From Welwitschia mirabilis (Eukaryota > Gnetophyta > Gnetopsida > Welwitschiales), in NCBI GenBank assembly GCA_051453625.1, contig JBOZIK010000001.1, forward strand, positions 93,400,750-93,464,749: 64,000 nt of DNA. Direction: 5' to 3'. The notes under the pieces were generated by a model. The model saw only the letters and a list, made by a program, of their open reading frames with translations, was not told the DNA's origin and did no database searches. Position 1 is the stretch's first letter; every line of letters starts with the position of its first letter. The position numbers were made by a program, and so were the translations under genes. Shown here piece by piece: positions 12,010 through 22,915 of this stretch.

Positions 12010-13637
12010 AATTACCCAATATTACTTAACTTGCAAGTCATAAAAGAAAGGTTAAAAAAAGAAGTTTTAAGAATTTTTTTGAAACTTTATTTAAAAATGT
12101 AGAAAAACAAGCAATCTATAAGAGTTTACTTAATTTGTTCACTAGATATTCTTCACTCTAAATATATCCTAAACCTTTTTGAAACATGCTTAAACCATTA
12201 AGTAATGATGGCTCAGGTTATGATGACATAATCTTATTCATCATATGAGAGTTAGTGAATTTAAAGATCATTTGATCCTTCATAACCCTAACATAAGCAT
12301 GTAAAGTAAGGAATTAATGTACTTAAAATCATCAAAGTAAAAGAAACTTAGAGTAATTAACTAATGAATTCACTCATTTTACAAAATAACTTAATAATGT
12401 AGATTCACTAAGCATTAGAAGTACAAAGTTATTTATGACTCAAAATTAAAATAAAAATCTACTTTCTATTAAATCATAAAGGATAAATTACATAAATGAA
12501 AGAAAAATGAATTTATAAAAAACCCCTTAAGCTATCCTTATAACAAGCTTACTCCCTAGAGAAAGGAATTAAAAGGTCATGTCAACTTGATACTTCAAGG
12601 ATTTTATTACTTTACCAAAATGAAGGATATTACAAATGAGGGCTTAATGCCCTTTTATAGGTAACGATGGAACGAGGGATGGTCACAAGTCTTTGGCTTA
12701 TAGCATTATATGAGTGGTTATAAAATATGACATGTACAATTAAGTTAAGTCTTTATCATCTTGTATTAGGTAGGAATCATCATGACAAGACCAAGATTTG
12801 GCTTCTGGATGTTGCTATTTCTACCAACCACTATCATTACCATGTGTCTCCATCATCATCCTACTTAGTAATGCCATATGTCACTACTACTTCTCATCAT
12901 CATTACCACCACAAGTCATCAAATATGTAATTTACTTTTGATGTAAAATATGTTCAAGCTCATAACTAAATTCCCTTTACTTTTGCATCACAAATCAAGA
13001 ACATGATTTTTAAGGTAATATTCTATTAAAGATTAATAGTGGTATCTAACCTAGATGGTAGTGCTACTATTTTAACTAGATGTTCATCATTTTAAAGCAT
13101 GTCCTCCAAAGTGTAATAAATATCTTAAAACTATCATAGAAAAATAATAAGTCCATAATAAATATAAAAAAGTAATAGAAGACATGTCTTTATGATAAAT
13201 CAATTATATTAATGTTTTATACTAAGATAAATTAGTTAATTAAATTGATTAGAATATCAATTCTTACATGTTAATAGACCCCCTAACTAGACTTTTATTA
13301 GAATCTTAAAAAAAAAGTTAATAATAAAATGTTTAATCATGAAAAAATTATTTAAGTTAAAATCTTTAAGTATTAAAATGATATATCTTTGAAAAATTTA
13401 TGATCAATTTTATAAAATTAAGGCATCAAAATTTAAAATTTTGTAAAAAATTATGTGAAAACCAGATGTCCTATTTTCCAACTAAAATAGTTATCCTTAA
13501 AGTTTTTATGATATAAAGTGTTAAAACCATTTTGAGAGCACAACTTTAAAAAGATTTTAATAAGTCCATTTATTAAAAGAAAAAGATGCAAATGATGTAA
13601 CTAAGCTATAAAAAGAAAAAATTACCTAACATGAGAT
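12010..13637 (-). repeat. LTR-like block, minus strand
   Basis: There are no coding motifs. On the minus strand a TATA box (12649-12660) is followed by ~200 bp resembling a transcribed LTR leader (AAGCCCTCATTTGTAATATC and on). The upstream part holds a CAT-rich low-complexity run (12820-12920). No partner LTR was found, so it may be a solo LTR sitting in C1 at the point where the C1 pol disappears. Limits are approximate. Confidence 0.35.
12649..12660 (-). promoter_or_regulatory. TATA-box-like LTR promoter element
   Basis: The minus strand reads CTATAAAAGGGC, the usual TATA context of plant LTRs, followed by a leader-like sequence. The promoter role is inferred. Confidence 0.4.
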
Positions 13638-13843
13638 TGTTAGATTATATTTACCAATTGATGTCAAACTAATTTCTATGGTATAGTGTAATTATTACAT
13701 ATTGTGTGTAGATGTGATTGAGTTTTATAGGTGGAAAGATTTGGAACAAAATGCACTTGAATATGTTTACCTCCAGTGGGGGTTAACCAAATTCTACAAA
13801 AGTTAACTACACCTGAAACAATCACAAAGAAATGAACTAAACC

Positions 13844-13890
13844 NNNNNNNNNNNNNNNNNNNNNNNNNNNNNNNNNNNNNNNNNNNNNNN
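13844..13890. other. Assembly gap (47 N)
   Basis: A run of N within the C5 LTR, which is locally repetitive here. Confidence 1.
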
Positions 13891-14208
13891 AGATTTAAGG
13901 AACTAATAGGCAATAGTCCCAGACTAAGAGGAGAGGGGTTGACTAGATTTTCATGGGATCTACTGGACTTGAGAAGCTGATAGTTCATAGTTCCAAACTG
14001 AGAGATAAGAGGTCGACTGGACCTAGGATGGAGTCGACCGAGTTATCATGGGATCGAGTAGATTTTTATGGGATCGACCAGATAATGTGAAAAAGAAAAA
14101 GTTGTAAATGTTATGTATCTATTATCTAGCTATTACCTATCCGTTTTCTAACCATTTATAGCTATTGGAAATGCAATTCATTTTTAATAAATCCTAGTAA
14201 CTCTCCAT

Positions 14209-14217
14209 TATAAATAG
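14209..14217 (+). promoter_or_regulatory. TATA box of the C5 LTR
   Basis: TATAAATAG lies about 670 bp before the LTR end. The matching stretch in C4 (reverse strand) is degraded. It would start the genomic RNA of this LTR family. Confidence 0.4.
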
Positions 14218-14643
14218 CTAGGTAATAAATAACCTAGAGATCTTTTATCACTCTTAAATTTCTATATTCATTGTGGATCTGAAAGATCAAGAGTTGTTTC
14301 TCATTGGCACATCATTGTATAGCTTCATATCTAATTAAGAATATCTATTCTTGGCAAAAGAACTTCACTCAGAATCAGATATAAGGGTTACATCATTATA
14401 TTCTATTGGAGAAGAGATCCATTCATTGTACTAATATTGAACATGTGTCATCAGAGCTATTAAGGCTACATTACATCACTTCTATTTGATTTCAAAGGTT
14501 GAGACTTAGCTACAAAACTCTGTTGTTAAGAGTGAGACTTAGCCTACAAAAGTCCATTATTAAGGTTGAGACTTAGCCTATAAAAGTTTGCTTGTAAGGG
14601 TTACAGGTGAACCTAGTACAACCTGTGGAGTAACAGAGATCTA

Positions 14644-14782
14644 NNNNNNNNNNNNNNNNNNNNNNNNNNNNNNNNNNNNNNNNNNNNNNNNNNNNNNNNN
14701 NNNNNNNNNNNNNNNNNNNNNNNNNNNNNNNNNNNNNNNNNNNNNNNNNNNNNNNNNNNNNNNNNNNNNNNNNNNNNNNNNN
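14644..14782. other. Assembly gap (139 N)
   Basis: A run of N in the 3' part of the C5 LTR, next to a short local repeat (TTAAGGTTGAGACTTAGCC-like phrases at 14490-14580 occur three times). Confidence 1.
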
Positions 14783-14889
14783 TATGTTTATTCTTGCTTT
14801 TGTTATATTTATATACAAGCGATTAGATTTTGTAAATGTGTTTTTAAGTCTAAGTTACCCCTCCCCCTCTAGGGTTCTCGATCCTATCA

Positions 14890-14904
14890 TTTGGTATTAG
14901 ATAT
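14890..14904 (+). other. Primer-binding site (tRNA-Met type) of C5
   Basis: TTTGGTATTAGATAT follows the LTR end at once. It is a decayed TGGTATCAGAGC. Confidence 0.7.
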
Positions 14905-14955
14905 TAGATTAGTCTTTGAGAAATTTTTATAGATCTAGACTTAAGAACCATAAAA

Positions 14956-15339
14956 ATGAGTAACCTAATTGATGGATTTTCAACTGGCCATCCACCACAT
15001 ATTTGATGGTTCAAACTTTGACTATTGGAAATCCTAGATGAGGATTTTCTTAAATCTCTATATGCTAATGTAGAAGAAGTCATATAAAAAGGTCATACTA
15101 TGCCTTTGGTAACTCAAATAGATGAAAGTGGTAATACTATATTAGTTCCCAAATTCAGAGACTAATGGACTCCCATAGATAAAACAAAAGCCACCATAGA
15201 TGCCTGTTCTCTTAATGCTATTTTTTGTATAGTATGTGTAGATGAATTTAAAAGAATTGTAAACTATAACCATGCAAAAGAAGCTTGGGATATTTTAGAT
15301 ATTACACATGAAAGAACATCTACTATTAAATAAGAAAAA
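14956..15339 (+). pseudogene. gag: copia C5 gag N-terminus
   Basis: The ATG is 66 bp past the LTR end, the same spacing as in C2. The product begins MSNLIDGFSTGHPP and continues, with stops and a shift, through FLKSLYANVEEVI and GHTMPLVTQ. This parallels the C2 gag start (MSNPSDGFSTSHLPMF, then LFFKSLNVKIKEVI, then EYTMPSLT). Later FKRIVNYNHAKEAWDIL matches the family's FxRVxxCxTAKEAWDxL. It is cut by a 100-N gap, and the sequence after the gap does not continue it. Confidence 0.85.
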
Positions 15340-15439
15340 NNNNNNNNNNNNNNNNNNNNNNNNNNNNNNNNNNNNNNNNNNNNNNNNNNNNNNNNNNNNN
15401 NNNNNNNNNNNNNNNNNNNNNNNNNNNNNNNNNNNNNNN
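15340..15439. other. Assembly gap (exactly 100 N)
   Basis: A round 100-N gap usually marks a join of unknown length. The C5 gag ends here and unrelated sequence begins beyond it, so distance and order across this point are unproven. Confidence 1.
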
Positions 15440-15462
15440 AGAGCATGGATTATGGTAATCAG

Positions 15463-15513
<51 letters not shown>

Positions 15514-15526
15514 TGTGTGTGTGTTG
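15463..15526. repeat. (GT)n microsatellite with a central CGCG
   Basis: An almost uninterrupted TG/GT run of ~60 bp with GCGCGCG in its middle. Spurious open frames (Cys-Val or Thr-His repeats) arise from it on both strands. Confidence 0.95.
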
Positions 15527-15842
15527 TGTAATACTACCTTTTAAATTATAATAAATAATACATATATTAAAATAGAAATGGAAAAAACTATTCATAGCAA
15601 ATGCTAGTAATAAGGACCTTTACACAGAAGGGCATTGTGAAAAATAATGATTATTCTTTATTCATATTACTATTAATTAAAGATTAAAAAGAAAAGACAA
15701 TAAAACTAACCATCAATGCTTAGAAGTGGCTGAGTAAGGTACTAAAGTATTTAATTTAATATAAGAAATTTTTTATTAAGATTTAATTAATTAATTAAAA
15801 ACTTAATTATCTAAATATTCCACTTGTAGTATCTGATTGATT
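15527..15842. other. Noncoding flank left of G2
   Basis: AT-rich, with no motif found. It is the left flank of the G2 insertion, so the sequence right of G2 (from 22916) should be its original continuation. Confidence 0.5.
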
Positions 15843-15847
15843 ATATT
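15843..15847. repeat. Left target-site duplication of G2
   Basis: ATATT sits directly before the 5' LTR. The 5 bp after the 3' LTR (22911-22915) read ATATG, a 4/5 match, as expected for an old 5-bp duplication made by integrase. Confidence 0.6.
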
Positions 15848-16947
15848 TGTTGTGATGCTAAATTAACCTATTTAATACACTTGTGGAGTATATTTTCAGG
15901 TCCTATTGATAGGTTTTCTTAGGGATTTATGCAAATTCTACAAAGATTTCATACAGGTTAAAACATGCAATAATATTACAAATAAGAAGCCATTTTTACA
16001 TAATGATCAACTAAAGAAAAGTGATGAAGATATATTGATTGTCCTCATTATTGTCTGGAGGACAAAGGGAATGATAGTTAAAAACATATGATCATCCTCT
16101 GTGTCATGGGAACGATGACTAGAATGACAATCAACATTTTTGACACATGCTAAGAATTATTAGATGGGGTGTCATCCTCTATGTCATGAGGACGAAATAA
16201 GGAACGACACTCAAAATAATTTGTCAAATTAATTGAATTGTTATGAAAGGATGGATCTAACTTGTACCTCTTTATTTCACACCCTTTAGCAACTTATCCC
16301 AACCTATAAATAGATCCTTTTAGACCCTATTCAAATCATCCTTTATTATCTACATTCTTGAGACAATTAGAGATTGTTGAAGATAAGGAGATCCATCCTA
16401 CTTATGAGAAGGATCACCTTGGTGTTAGGCAGTGAATCTTTCATTGAGGAGTTGTTGTCGTAAGTGGATGTACTTCAATTTCATTAATAAAAGTATTGAT
16501 TAAATTAAAATATTTTTAAATGTTTTATTGTTCTTTCTTATATATTATCTTAATTACAAATTAAGTGATATGGATTTGTAATTAAAATAGGTTATAAGGA
16601 CCAATCTAAGTGATAGTAGATTGGAAACTTAATTAATTCATTACATTAGAATTGCATTCATTACATTGCATTTGATTTTATTTCATTGTATTGCATTCTA
16701 TCTTTATCTTTATATTATTTGATTTTATTTCCTTTAAACTAAATTTCTAAAAGATTTTATTATTCTCTTTATAAAAGCAAATTTTCATATTCTCTTTCAA
16801 AAGTCTTCTCTAAGCATATGACATTTGGGATGATTCCACTATACAAATGTGTATTGTATGCAATTAGAATATTAGCTTTTGAGATGTTGCAAGTTAAATT
16901 CTATCTTTAGAATATTAGAATTAAAAGCACAAATATGCATCACAACA
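15848..16947 (+). repeat. 5' LTR of G2
   Basis: It runs from TGTTGTGATGCTAAATT to ATGCATCACAACA and aligns along its length with 21848-22910 (for example ATAGGTTTTcTTAGGGATTT and CTATAAATAGAtCCTTTT in both). TATA at 16305-16314. It contains recurring GTCATCcTCTgTGTCATG-type phrases with their inverted forms (16080-16210). Confidence 0.9.
16305..16314 (+). promoter_or_regulatory. TATA box of the G2 5' LTR
   Basis: TATAAATAGA, kept at the same place in the 3' LTR (22292-22301). Conservation between the two LTRs supports it as the core promoter. Confidence 0.6.
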
Positions 16948-16966
16948 TTTTGGCCCCAGGGAGGAC
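16948..16966 (+). other. Primer-binding site of G2
   Basis: TTTTGGCCCCAGGGAGGAC follows the LTR end. Athila/Tat elements carry TTTGGCGCCGTTGCCGGGGA here. The G5 copy reads TTGGCATCGTTCCCAGGAA, intermediate between the two, so this is a decayed form with a small deletion. Confidence 0.6.
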
Positions 16967-17446
16967 TTTAAGTAAAAAAGGAATATTGTCATTACTCAAG
17001 TAAGTATTTTAAATTCATTTTTAATTTTTTTTTCAGTAGTATTGTATTTTATCCTCTTGAATATACTTGCAATTTCTTGATTACCTTTTGGTCTACAAGA
17101 AATTATTTAATTATCCATTTTGAGTGTACTTCAATTTCCTTTCTTGAAAATTTTAATTTTTATTTATTGCAATTTTCCTTTCTTTACTTTTAAGTGTAAT
17201 TTTAAGAATTCATATTTCAATTCAGCAATCTACTAGGTCTACCCCTTGCACTTCATGTGATCTTGGGGATTACCACATTGATTATTATTTACAAAAAAAT
17301 TGGCCTACACTTTGCACTTTATGTGATTTGAGTGATTGCCACATTTATTTCATAGATCCTACTCCTTGAACCTTTGAGTGATCATGGACATTAATGCCAC
17401 TTAAATGTAAAGAAGTTTGTTTAACATAAATTTATCTTACAGGGTA

Positions 17447-18720
17447 ATGGTAAATAGCAGCAAAGGAAAATATACTCATAAAAAATATTTTCTTGACAAA
17501 GAAATAAAAGAAGGTTTGGTGGACTTTAATTTAAGAACTTGAGGTGAGAAAGAAAAATTTAATTCTTTAATTAAGTAAGATGATTATTTTGCATTTACTA
17601 TTTCTTATTCGCATACTCCTAAGTCTTTGAAAATTCCTGAGAATCAACTAAGTTCTATTAAAAATCTTACCTCTCCTCTTTTTCTTAATCATCCTAATAC
17701 TCTTACCTCTATGACATCCAAAAAATATTATAATTAAAATGTCACTTTAAAGAAATCTTAGCTAATAAAAAGAGGGAAATTCAAAACCCATTTAACCTAT
17801 CCCCTAGAGATGATGTAGAGTTAAAAACTTAAATGCCTATCCTACCTTTTTTGGAGAACCTAATGAAAACCCATTCCAATACATATCTAATATTTAATAA
17901 TTCATTCTTACTTTAGGAATTGGGAAAAATAAAATTTTAGATAGGATATACATGATAATATTTCCATGTATCTTAAAAGAAAAATAAAAAAATTGGCTTA
18001 AAACTATTTCACATAGAAGTATTAAGTCATGGAATCATGTACAAGAAGTCTTTATCAAACAGTTCATGAATGAAATAGTTATGAGGACAAGAACAAAAAA
18101 AGTAATAAATTTTCAACAATACCCTCATGAAGATTATTCCTCAACATATAAAAGATTCTTGATTGCTATGTCATTTAATCAAGTGAATGAATTTGAAAAA
18201 CAAGAACTGATTAATCATTTCTATAGTGGATTGAAGAGTCAAACGAGACAAACGGTAGATTTTTCATGTGGCAGAGATTTATTAATTTAATATTAGACAA
18301 TGCTTTGAACTTATTAGAAGACCACGTGAAAAGAAGTCAAAATTGACAAAAAATTACATGTAAAGATACTAGAATTGAAGGTGAAATGCTTAGAGACTCA
18401 AAAAAAGTGTAACATGAAGAAGAACAATCAAAGATTAACACCCTACTTAGTGATCTTACTAGCACATTGGAGAGTTACACAAAATTTTTAACTAATAAAA
18501 AATTACTAAATTAACTCAATCATTATGAAATATGTGATGAAAACTATCACTCTTTTAATGAATGTCCAACTTTACCAACTTTAGAAAGACTATATTCAAT
18601 GAAGTTTAGGCATTCAATCAAAGGCCAAACAACTTTAGAGGAAATCAACAATATCCATCAAGAAATAATAAAACCTCAAGATCTTTCTAACATTTATTTG
18701 ATAATAAATATAAAAGTCAT
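17447..18720 (+). pseudogene. gag: G2 gag remnant (Athila/Tat type)
   Basis: The ATG at 17447 opens MVNSSKGKYTHKKYFLDKE. Broken frames lead to RDDVELK (also in G5) and the Retrotrans_gag core, which here reads FIKQFMNEIVMRTRTKK then VINFQQYPHEDYSSTYKRF and INHFYSGLK (family FxxKFFPxxKTxxLRxxIxxFxQxxxESLxEAWERF and QxFYNGL). The run 18066-18290 is open for 74 codons. A zinc-knuckle remnant YEICDENYHSFNECP lies near 18520-18580, with the first Cys changed to Tyr. The product would package the element RNA in cytoplasmic particles. Confidence 0.85.
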
Positions 18721-19079
18721 AACTCTCAACCCAATTTTTCCAACTACAATAAAAATGATCCTTATAGAGAAATGATGGAGGAACTCAAAAGGAATAAGAT
18801 ACCACCAATTAAATTTTATAAAATCAAAATAAAAACTTAGAAAATTTGATTGGCCTCCTTTGATAAAACATATTAGAAAATCAAAGACCCCAAAGATCAC
18901 TTACCACTCAAATTATTCCAAACCCAAATGATGTAACAAAAGATTGAAAAGTAGTAATTAGAAGTGGACCTAACACTACTCCTCATGAGAAACCTTCGAA
19001 TTCTATCCATAAATAAAAACCTCAAAAAGATGATATTAAAATTATTGATCAACTAAACTTTCCTAAATCCAATAACAAT

Positions 19080-19808
19080 AATTAACATTCTAAGGAGAAG
19101 ACTGCCCCATGGCTAGAGAGATTAAATAACAATCTAACTTACGATGAATGTTTGAAAGCTATTTTGAATGATGTTACTATTAACCTACCCTTTTAAAAGA
19201 TCCTTCAAGACCCAAGTACAATAAAATTTGGAATGAATTAGTAAAAAAAAACAAAAGAGAGTAATTCCAAGTAAAGTATTCATTACTCAATCTCTTTCCA
19301 ACTTAATTTTTCAGAAATGTCCTAATTTTAAAGATCTAGGATAGCCACTATTAATGTTATTTTAAAAGGAAATGAGAAAATTAAGAAATCTCTAATAGAA
19401 ATAGGAGCAAGTGTCAATATCATGCCTTTACACATTTGTAAAAATCCTTGATTACAAGGGAGAATTGAACCTACCAAACTAGTGTTGGAATTGGCTAATG
19501 CATCAACTAAGAAACCTATAGGAATAATCAAATATTTAGTGATTTAAATCAAGAAATCTTTATGCCCTATAGATGTGAGCATTATAGAGGTTGAATGTAA
19601 TGGTGAATACCCTCTACTTTTAGAAAGAGCCTTTTGTATAACAACCCATTATGTCATTGATACTCGTATAGGGATGATGGAATGTCATATAGGCAATAAA
19701 AAGTCTAGTATTAGAGTATTTGATGCTATTAAGAAAGATATGCAAGATGAATTAGACATAGAAGAAAAATTTAGATCATCCATGTTAGTTCAACATCATC
19801 CTTTATAA
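19080..19808 (+). pseudogene. pol: G2 aspartic protease region
   Basis: The frame from about 19330 reads IATINVILKGNEKIKKSLIE then IGASVNIMPLHICKN. Athila proteases have xxLCDLGASVSLMPxSxxxxL here, so the active-site LGAS is kept as IGAS. Downstream are LVLELANASTKKPIGII and VSIIEVECNGEYPLLLERAF (family FxVLDMEEDxxxPLILGRPF). The frame 19575-19808 is open for 77 codons. Upstream APWLERLNNNL matches the family's FPQRLKK-type linker weakly. The role would be polyprotein cleavage. Confidence 0.85.
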
Positions 19809-20344
19809 TAAAGAATCCTTTCATTAAATAACTCTATCTTATTAAAGGATAAGCAAGAATCTTCTATTATTCCTAAATCTTTAAACTCCTTCAATCCTTT
19901 TAACCTCAAACTAAATCTCTTAAACTACTTTTCCAATAATAATTTTCATGAGGACTTTGAATTCATACTTGATCATGATATTCAACATGTAAAATCCATT
20001 GAAATTCTTTTACATCAAAATAAATGTTCAACAACTATGAAGGATGAAAATGATCTTCAATTTAAAGACTTATCCAATGGCTTGAAATACATGTTCTCAA
20101 ATAACACTCCTAATAAGCCATTGGTCATTAGTTCTCAACTTCAACCCTCCCAAGAAAAGGCCTTACTTAATCCTATCATTAAGCTAGTAGCTAAGGATAA
20201 AATTACTAAACTTGTAGACACAAGTCAATTTGTGCTTTATCATAATACTCGAGTACATCCTATACATAACAAGCTGACCTATAAATAGCTTGGTTCTTAT
20301 TATGCGAAAAGGGTACATTCAAATGGCTCTGTTGAGATTTTAAT
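19809..20344 (+). pseudogene. pol: G2 pol linker fused to integrase C-terminal tail
   Basis: After LQFKDLSNGLKYMFSNNT and LVISSQLQPSQEKALL (family LELKPLPxHLKYxFLG... and VIISSxLxxxQExxLL, the entry to RT) the same frame turns into SQFVLYHNTRVHPIHNKL. Then comes a run with KRVHSNGSVEI. The family's integrase end reads KVLLYNSRLxLFPGKLRSRW followed by (V)xxVxPxGAVEI. The whole RT, RNase H and integrase core that should lie between is missing, with the junction at about 20155-20215. The frame is open across the junction from 20037 to 20288, so the deletion was in frame or became so. Confidence 0.8.
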
Positions 20345-21835
20345 CTTTAAACTCAAGAAATCCAAAGAATAAATGAATAAAGGTTAAAAATTTATACATA
20401 TCCAAATCATTTTTGCTATATCTTAAACATGATAGAAGTAATTAACTTGAAAGATCCTATTTGCAAAAATGAAGATCTTCCCTTGGCCATCTACTAGATT
20501 CTTTCTTAACTTTATTCCTTGGTTTAAGTTACGAGACTACTTGATCATCTTTAACTTGATTTATGTTTGACTTTCATAGGTGTTACCATGATTAAGTAAT
20601 TCTTTTCTTTGAATTTGCATGTGATAAATATTTAATTTATCTAATCTTAAAATATTCCAATATCTACAATCAATCTCGTTGGTTATTTTATGGCAAAATA
20701 TAAATTATGTTAATCTGATGCTGACTCTCAGTTATATACTTTATTATTCCAATGATTAATTAATGCTATCAAAATGAGAAGTCTAAGTTAATGGAAAAGA
20801 ATTAAAAAAGATGAAAAGAAAGAGGAAAAAATTTGAAAAAAAAAATAAAAATGAATCACCTTCTTATAGTTATACCATGATTTACTACCACAAGCATACC
20901 GAGGTAAATTTTCCCTAGAGGGATCTTTGGCAGTATTATATGGTAGCTATGGGAGCTCCACTAAAATATTAGTTATTCATGATCTAGCTTTAGCTTGTGG
21001 GTCCTTATTCTCTTAGAAATGGTTACTCTCCCCTCATCATAATGAATGGTGTTGTTCAACATTCCATTAAATAAAACTCCCATCACTCTCAGGCACAGAC
21101 TTCATGAGCATATGAGTATATTTATTATTAGATGCTATGTTATCAAAGTACTATGGTTTTTATAGTTGAAGAGGGATTGAATCATAGTCCAAACATGACT
21201 TGATACATTGCTAAATATAATCAGTAGATATTGTCATCATCACTACTCTTTTAGATGGTATTCTATGATTTTCTACATTGAATCATGCATTTCTATATCA
21301 ATTAGCTTTATAACCTTACTAAGAAATTTTGCTAAGTTTAAATTTTAGGCAAAAAGTTAATCTTCTTCATATTCTATTTTGTCCATTTTCCCTTTGTCTT
21401 ATCTTAGTTTGAGGGTTTATCTTTCAAAGTTATTTTTCTTACCTTTTTCCAAAATAATGTTAATTACTTATTACATTTCTCACCACTTGATTATTATATA
21501 TAAAATCAAATTTACTTTTGCCTTGACCATCCTTTTACATGATAATATTGATGATCTCCTTTCTTTTAACAATCTCCCTTTCTATAACCTCTTATGTCAA
21601 GCTTGTAATCATGAAATTCTTACCCTACTTTACCTTTTCTTCATGACTTATGAAACTTTTCTATGATGTTAAACTTAATCATTTATAATAGACAGTAATT
21701 GCACTTATGCTTTTTCATAGATGTGTTTCACATGTTATAATCTTAATTCTAAATGATATACATATTTTGAGTTTCTTTCTTTGGTTGGCTTGCAACTTGT
21801 TATCCTTTTACTTTGTCAGGGATTGATAAATGCTA
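20345..21835 (+). other. Noncoding 3' region of G2
   Basis: About 1.5 kb between the pol remnant and the purine tract. A 95-codon open frame (21379-21666) is rich in Leu, Phe and Ile and shows no family motif. I see no supportable gene. Confidence 0.5.
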
Positions 21836-21847
21836 AGTTTGGGGGTA
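21836..21847 (+). other. Polypurine tract region of G2
   Basis: AGTTTGGGGGTA lies directly before the 3' LTR, as in Athila elements (AAGTTTGGGGGT). It would prime plus-strand DNA synthesis. Confidence 0.7.
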
Positions 21848-22910
21848 TGTTGTGATGCCAACTTGACCTATTTAATACACTTATGAAGTACATTTTTAGG
21901 TTTTATTGATAGGTTTTTCTAGGGATTTATGCAAATTCTACAAATCTTTCATACAGGCCAAAATATGCAATAATATTCCAAATAAGAATCCATTTTTGGA
22001 TAATGATTGACCAAAGAAAAATAATGAAGATATATTATTCATACTCACTATTATGGGGATGACATAGGAGATGACAGTCCTCTATGTCATGGGGACAACA
22101 ATTGAGATGATAGATATCATTTTCAACACGTGCTAAGCATTAGTTAGCAAATGGGATGTTTACCTCTTTGTTTTGGGGATGACATGAGGGATGATACTTA
22201 AAATAATGTGTAAATTTAATTAAATTATTATGAAAGGGTTTATTTAACTTATACCTCTTCATTTCACACCCTTTAGCGACCTCTCCCAACCTATAAATAG
22301 ACCCTTTTAGACCCTATTCAAAACTATCTTTTGCATCTACATTCTGATAATTGGAGATTATTGTAGGCAAAGAGATCCATCATACTTGTGAGAAGGACTA
22401 GCTTGGTGTTATGAAGTGAATCTTTCATTGAGGATTTTTTGTTATAAGTGGATGTACTTCAATTTCATTAATAAAAGTATTGATTGAATTGAAATATTTT
22501 TAAATGTTTTATTGTTCTTCATTATAGTTTATCTTAATTGAAATTAAATTGAAATGAATTTGTAATTGAAATAGTTTATAAAGACTAATCTAAATGATAG
22601 TATTTTGGAAGTTTATTTAATTCATTACATTAGAATTGCATTTATTACATTACATTGCATTCCATCTTTATTTTTGCATTGTTTAATGTTACTTCCTTGA
22701 AAGTAAAAGTTCAAAATATTTATTCTTATCTTTATGAAAGCAATTTTTCATATTCTCATTTGAATCTCTTCTCTAAGTGTACAACATTTGGGTTGATCCC
22801 ATTATACAAATGTGTATTGTATGCAATTAGATATTTTGCTTTTCAAATGTTGCAAGTTAAATTTGATCTTTAGAATATTAGAATTAGAAGCACAAATATT
22901 CATCACAATA
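21848..22910 (+). repeat. 3' LTR of G2
   Basis: It aligns with 15848-16947 from TGTTGTGATGCC to TTCATCACAATA, with scattered substitutions and small indels. TATA at 22292-22301. The final CA has become TA. Confidence 0.9.
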
Positions 22911-22915
22911 ATATG
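22911..22915. repeat. Right target-site duplication of G2
   Basis: ATATG, against ATATT on the left side. Confidence 0.6.

Larger units (their letters stand above)
13638..14889 (+). repeat. 5' LTR of copia element C5
   Basis: It starts TGTTAGATTATATTTACC and ends at TCTCGATCCTATCA, directly before a primer site. Its first part aligns with the start of the C2 LTR (GATgTCAAAC.., then GGGGTTAACC-type phrases). Its part at 14100-14240 matches, in reverse, 63780-63925 of C4, so all are one LTR family. It contains GTCGACC-type phrases (14010-14085), a TATA box at 14209-14217, and two assembly gaps. Confidence 0.75.
15848..22910 (+). mobile_element. G2: Athila-like gypsy element with both LTRs, internally deleted
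   Basis: About 7.06 kb between a near-perfect 5-bp duplication. The order is 5' LTR, primer site, gag, protease, short pol linker, then directly the integrase C-terminal tail, ~1.5 kb without coding signal, purine tract, 3' LTR. RT, RNase H and integrase core are absent, so it could move only with enzymes supplied in trans, if at all. It shares gag and LTR style with G5 at 60.2-63.2 kb. All reading frames are broken. Confidence 0.85.

Noticed and set aside
12727-12930. 67-codon His/Tyr/Ser-rich open frame on the plus strand
   Set aside because: It is produced by a CAT/CAC-rich low-complexity run in an LTR-like block and has no domain or conserved neighbour.
14573-14872. Open frames across the 139-N gap
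   Set aside because: The open reading is created by the N run; real sequence on both sides is LTR.
15308-15595. Cys-Val and Thr-His repeat frames over the GT tract
   Set aside because: They translate a dinucleotide repeat and an N gap; not coding.
18694-18900. 68-codon minus-strand open frame with hydrophobic segments
   Set aside because: Shadow of the Asn/Phe-rich end of the G2 gag on the plus strand.
21379-21666. 95-codon hydrophobic open frame in the 3' part of G2
   Set aside because: Leu/Phe/Ile-rich from T-rich DNA, no family motif, and no counterpart readable in G5.
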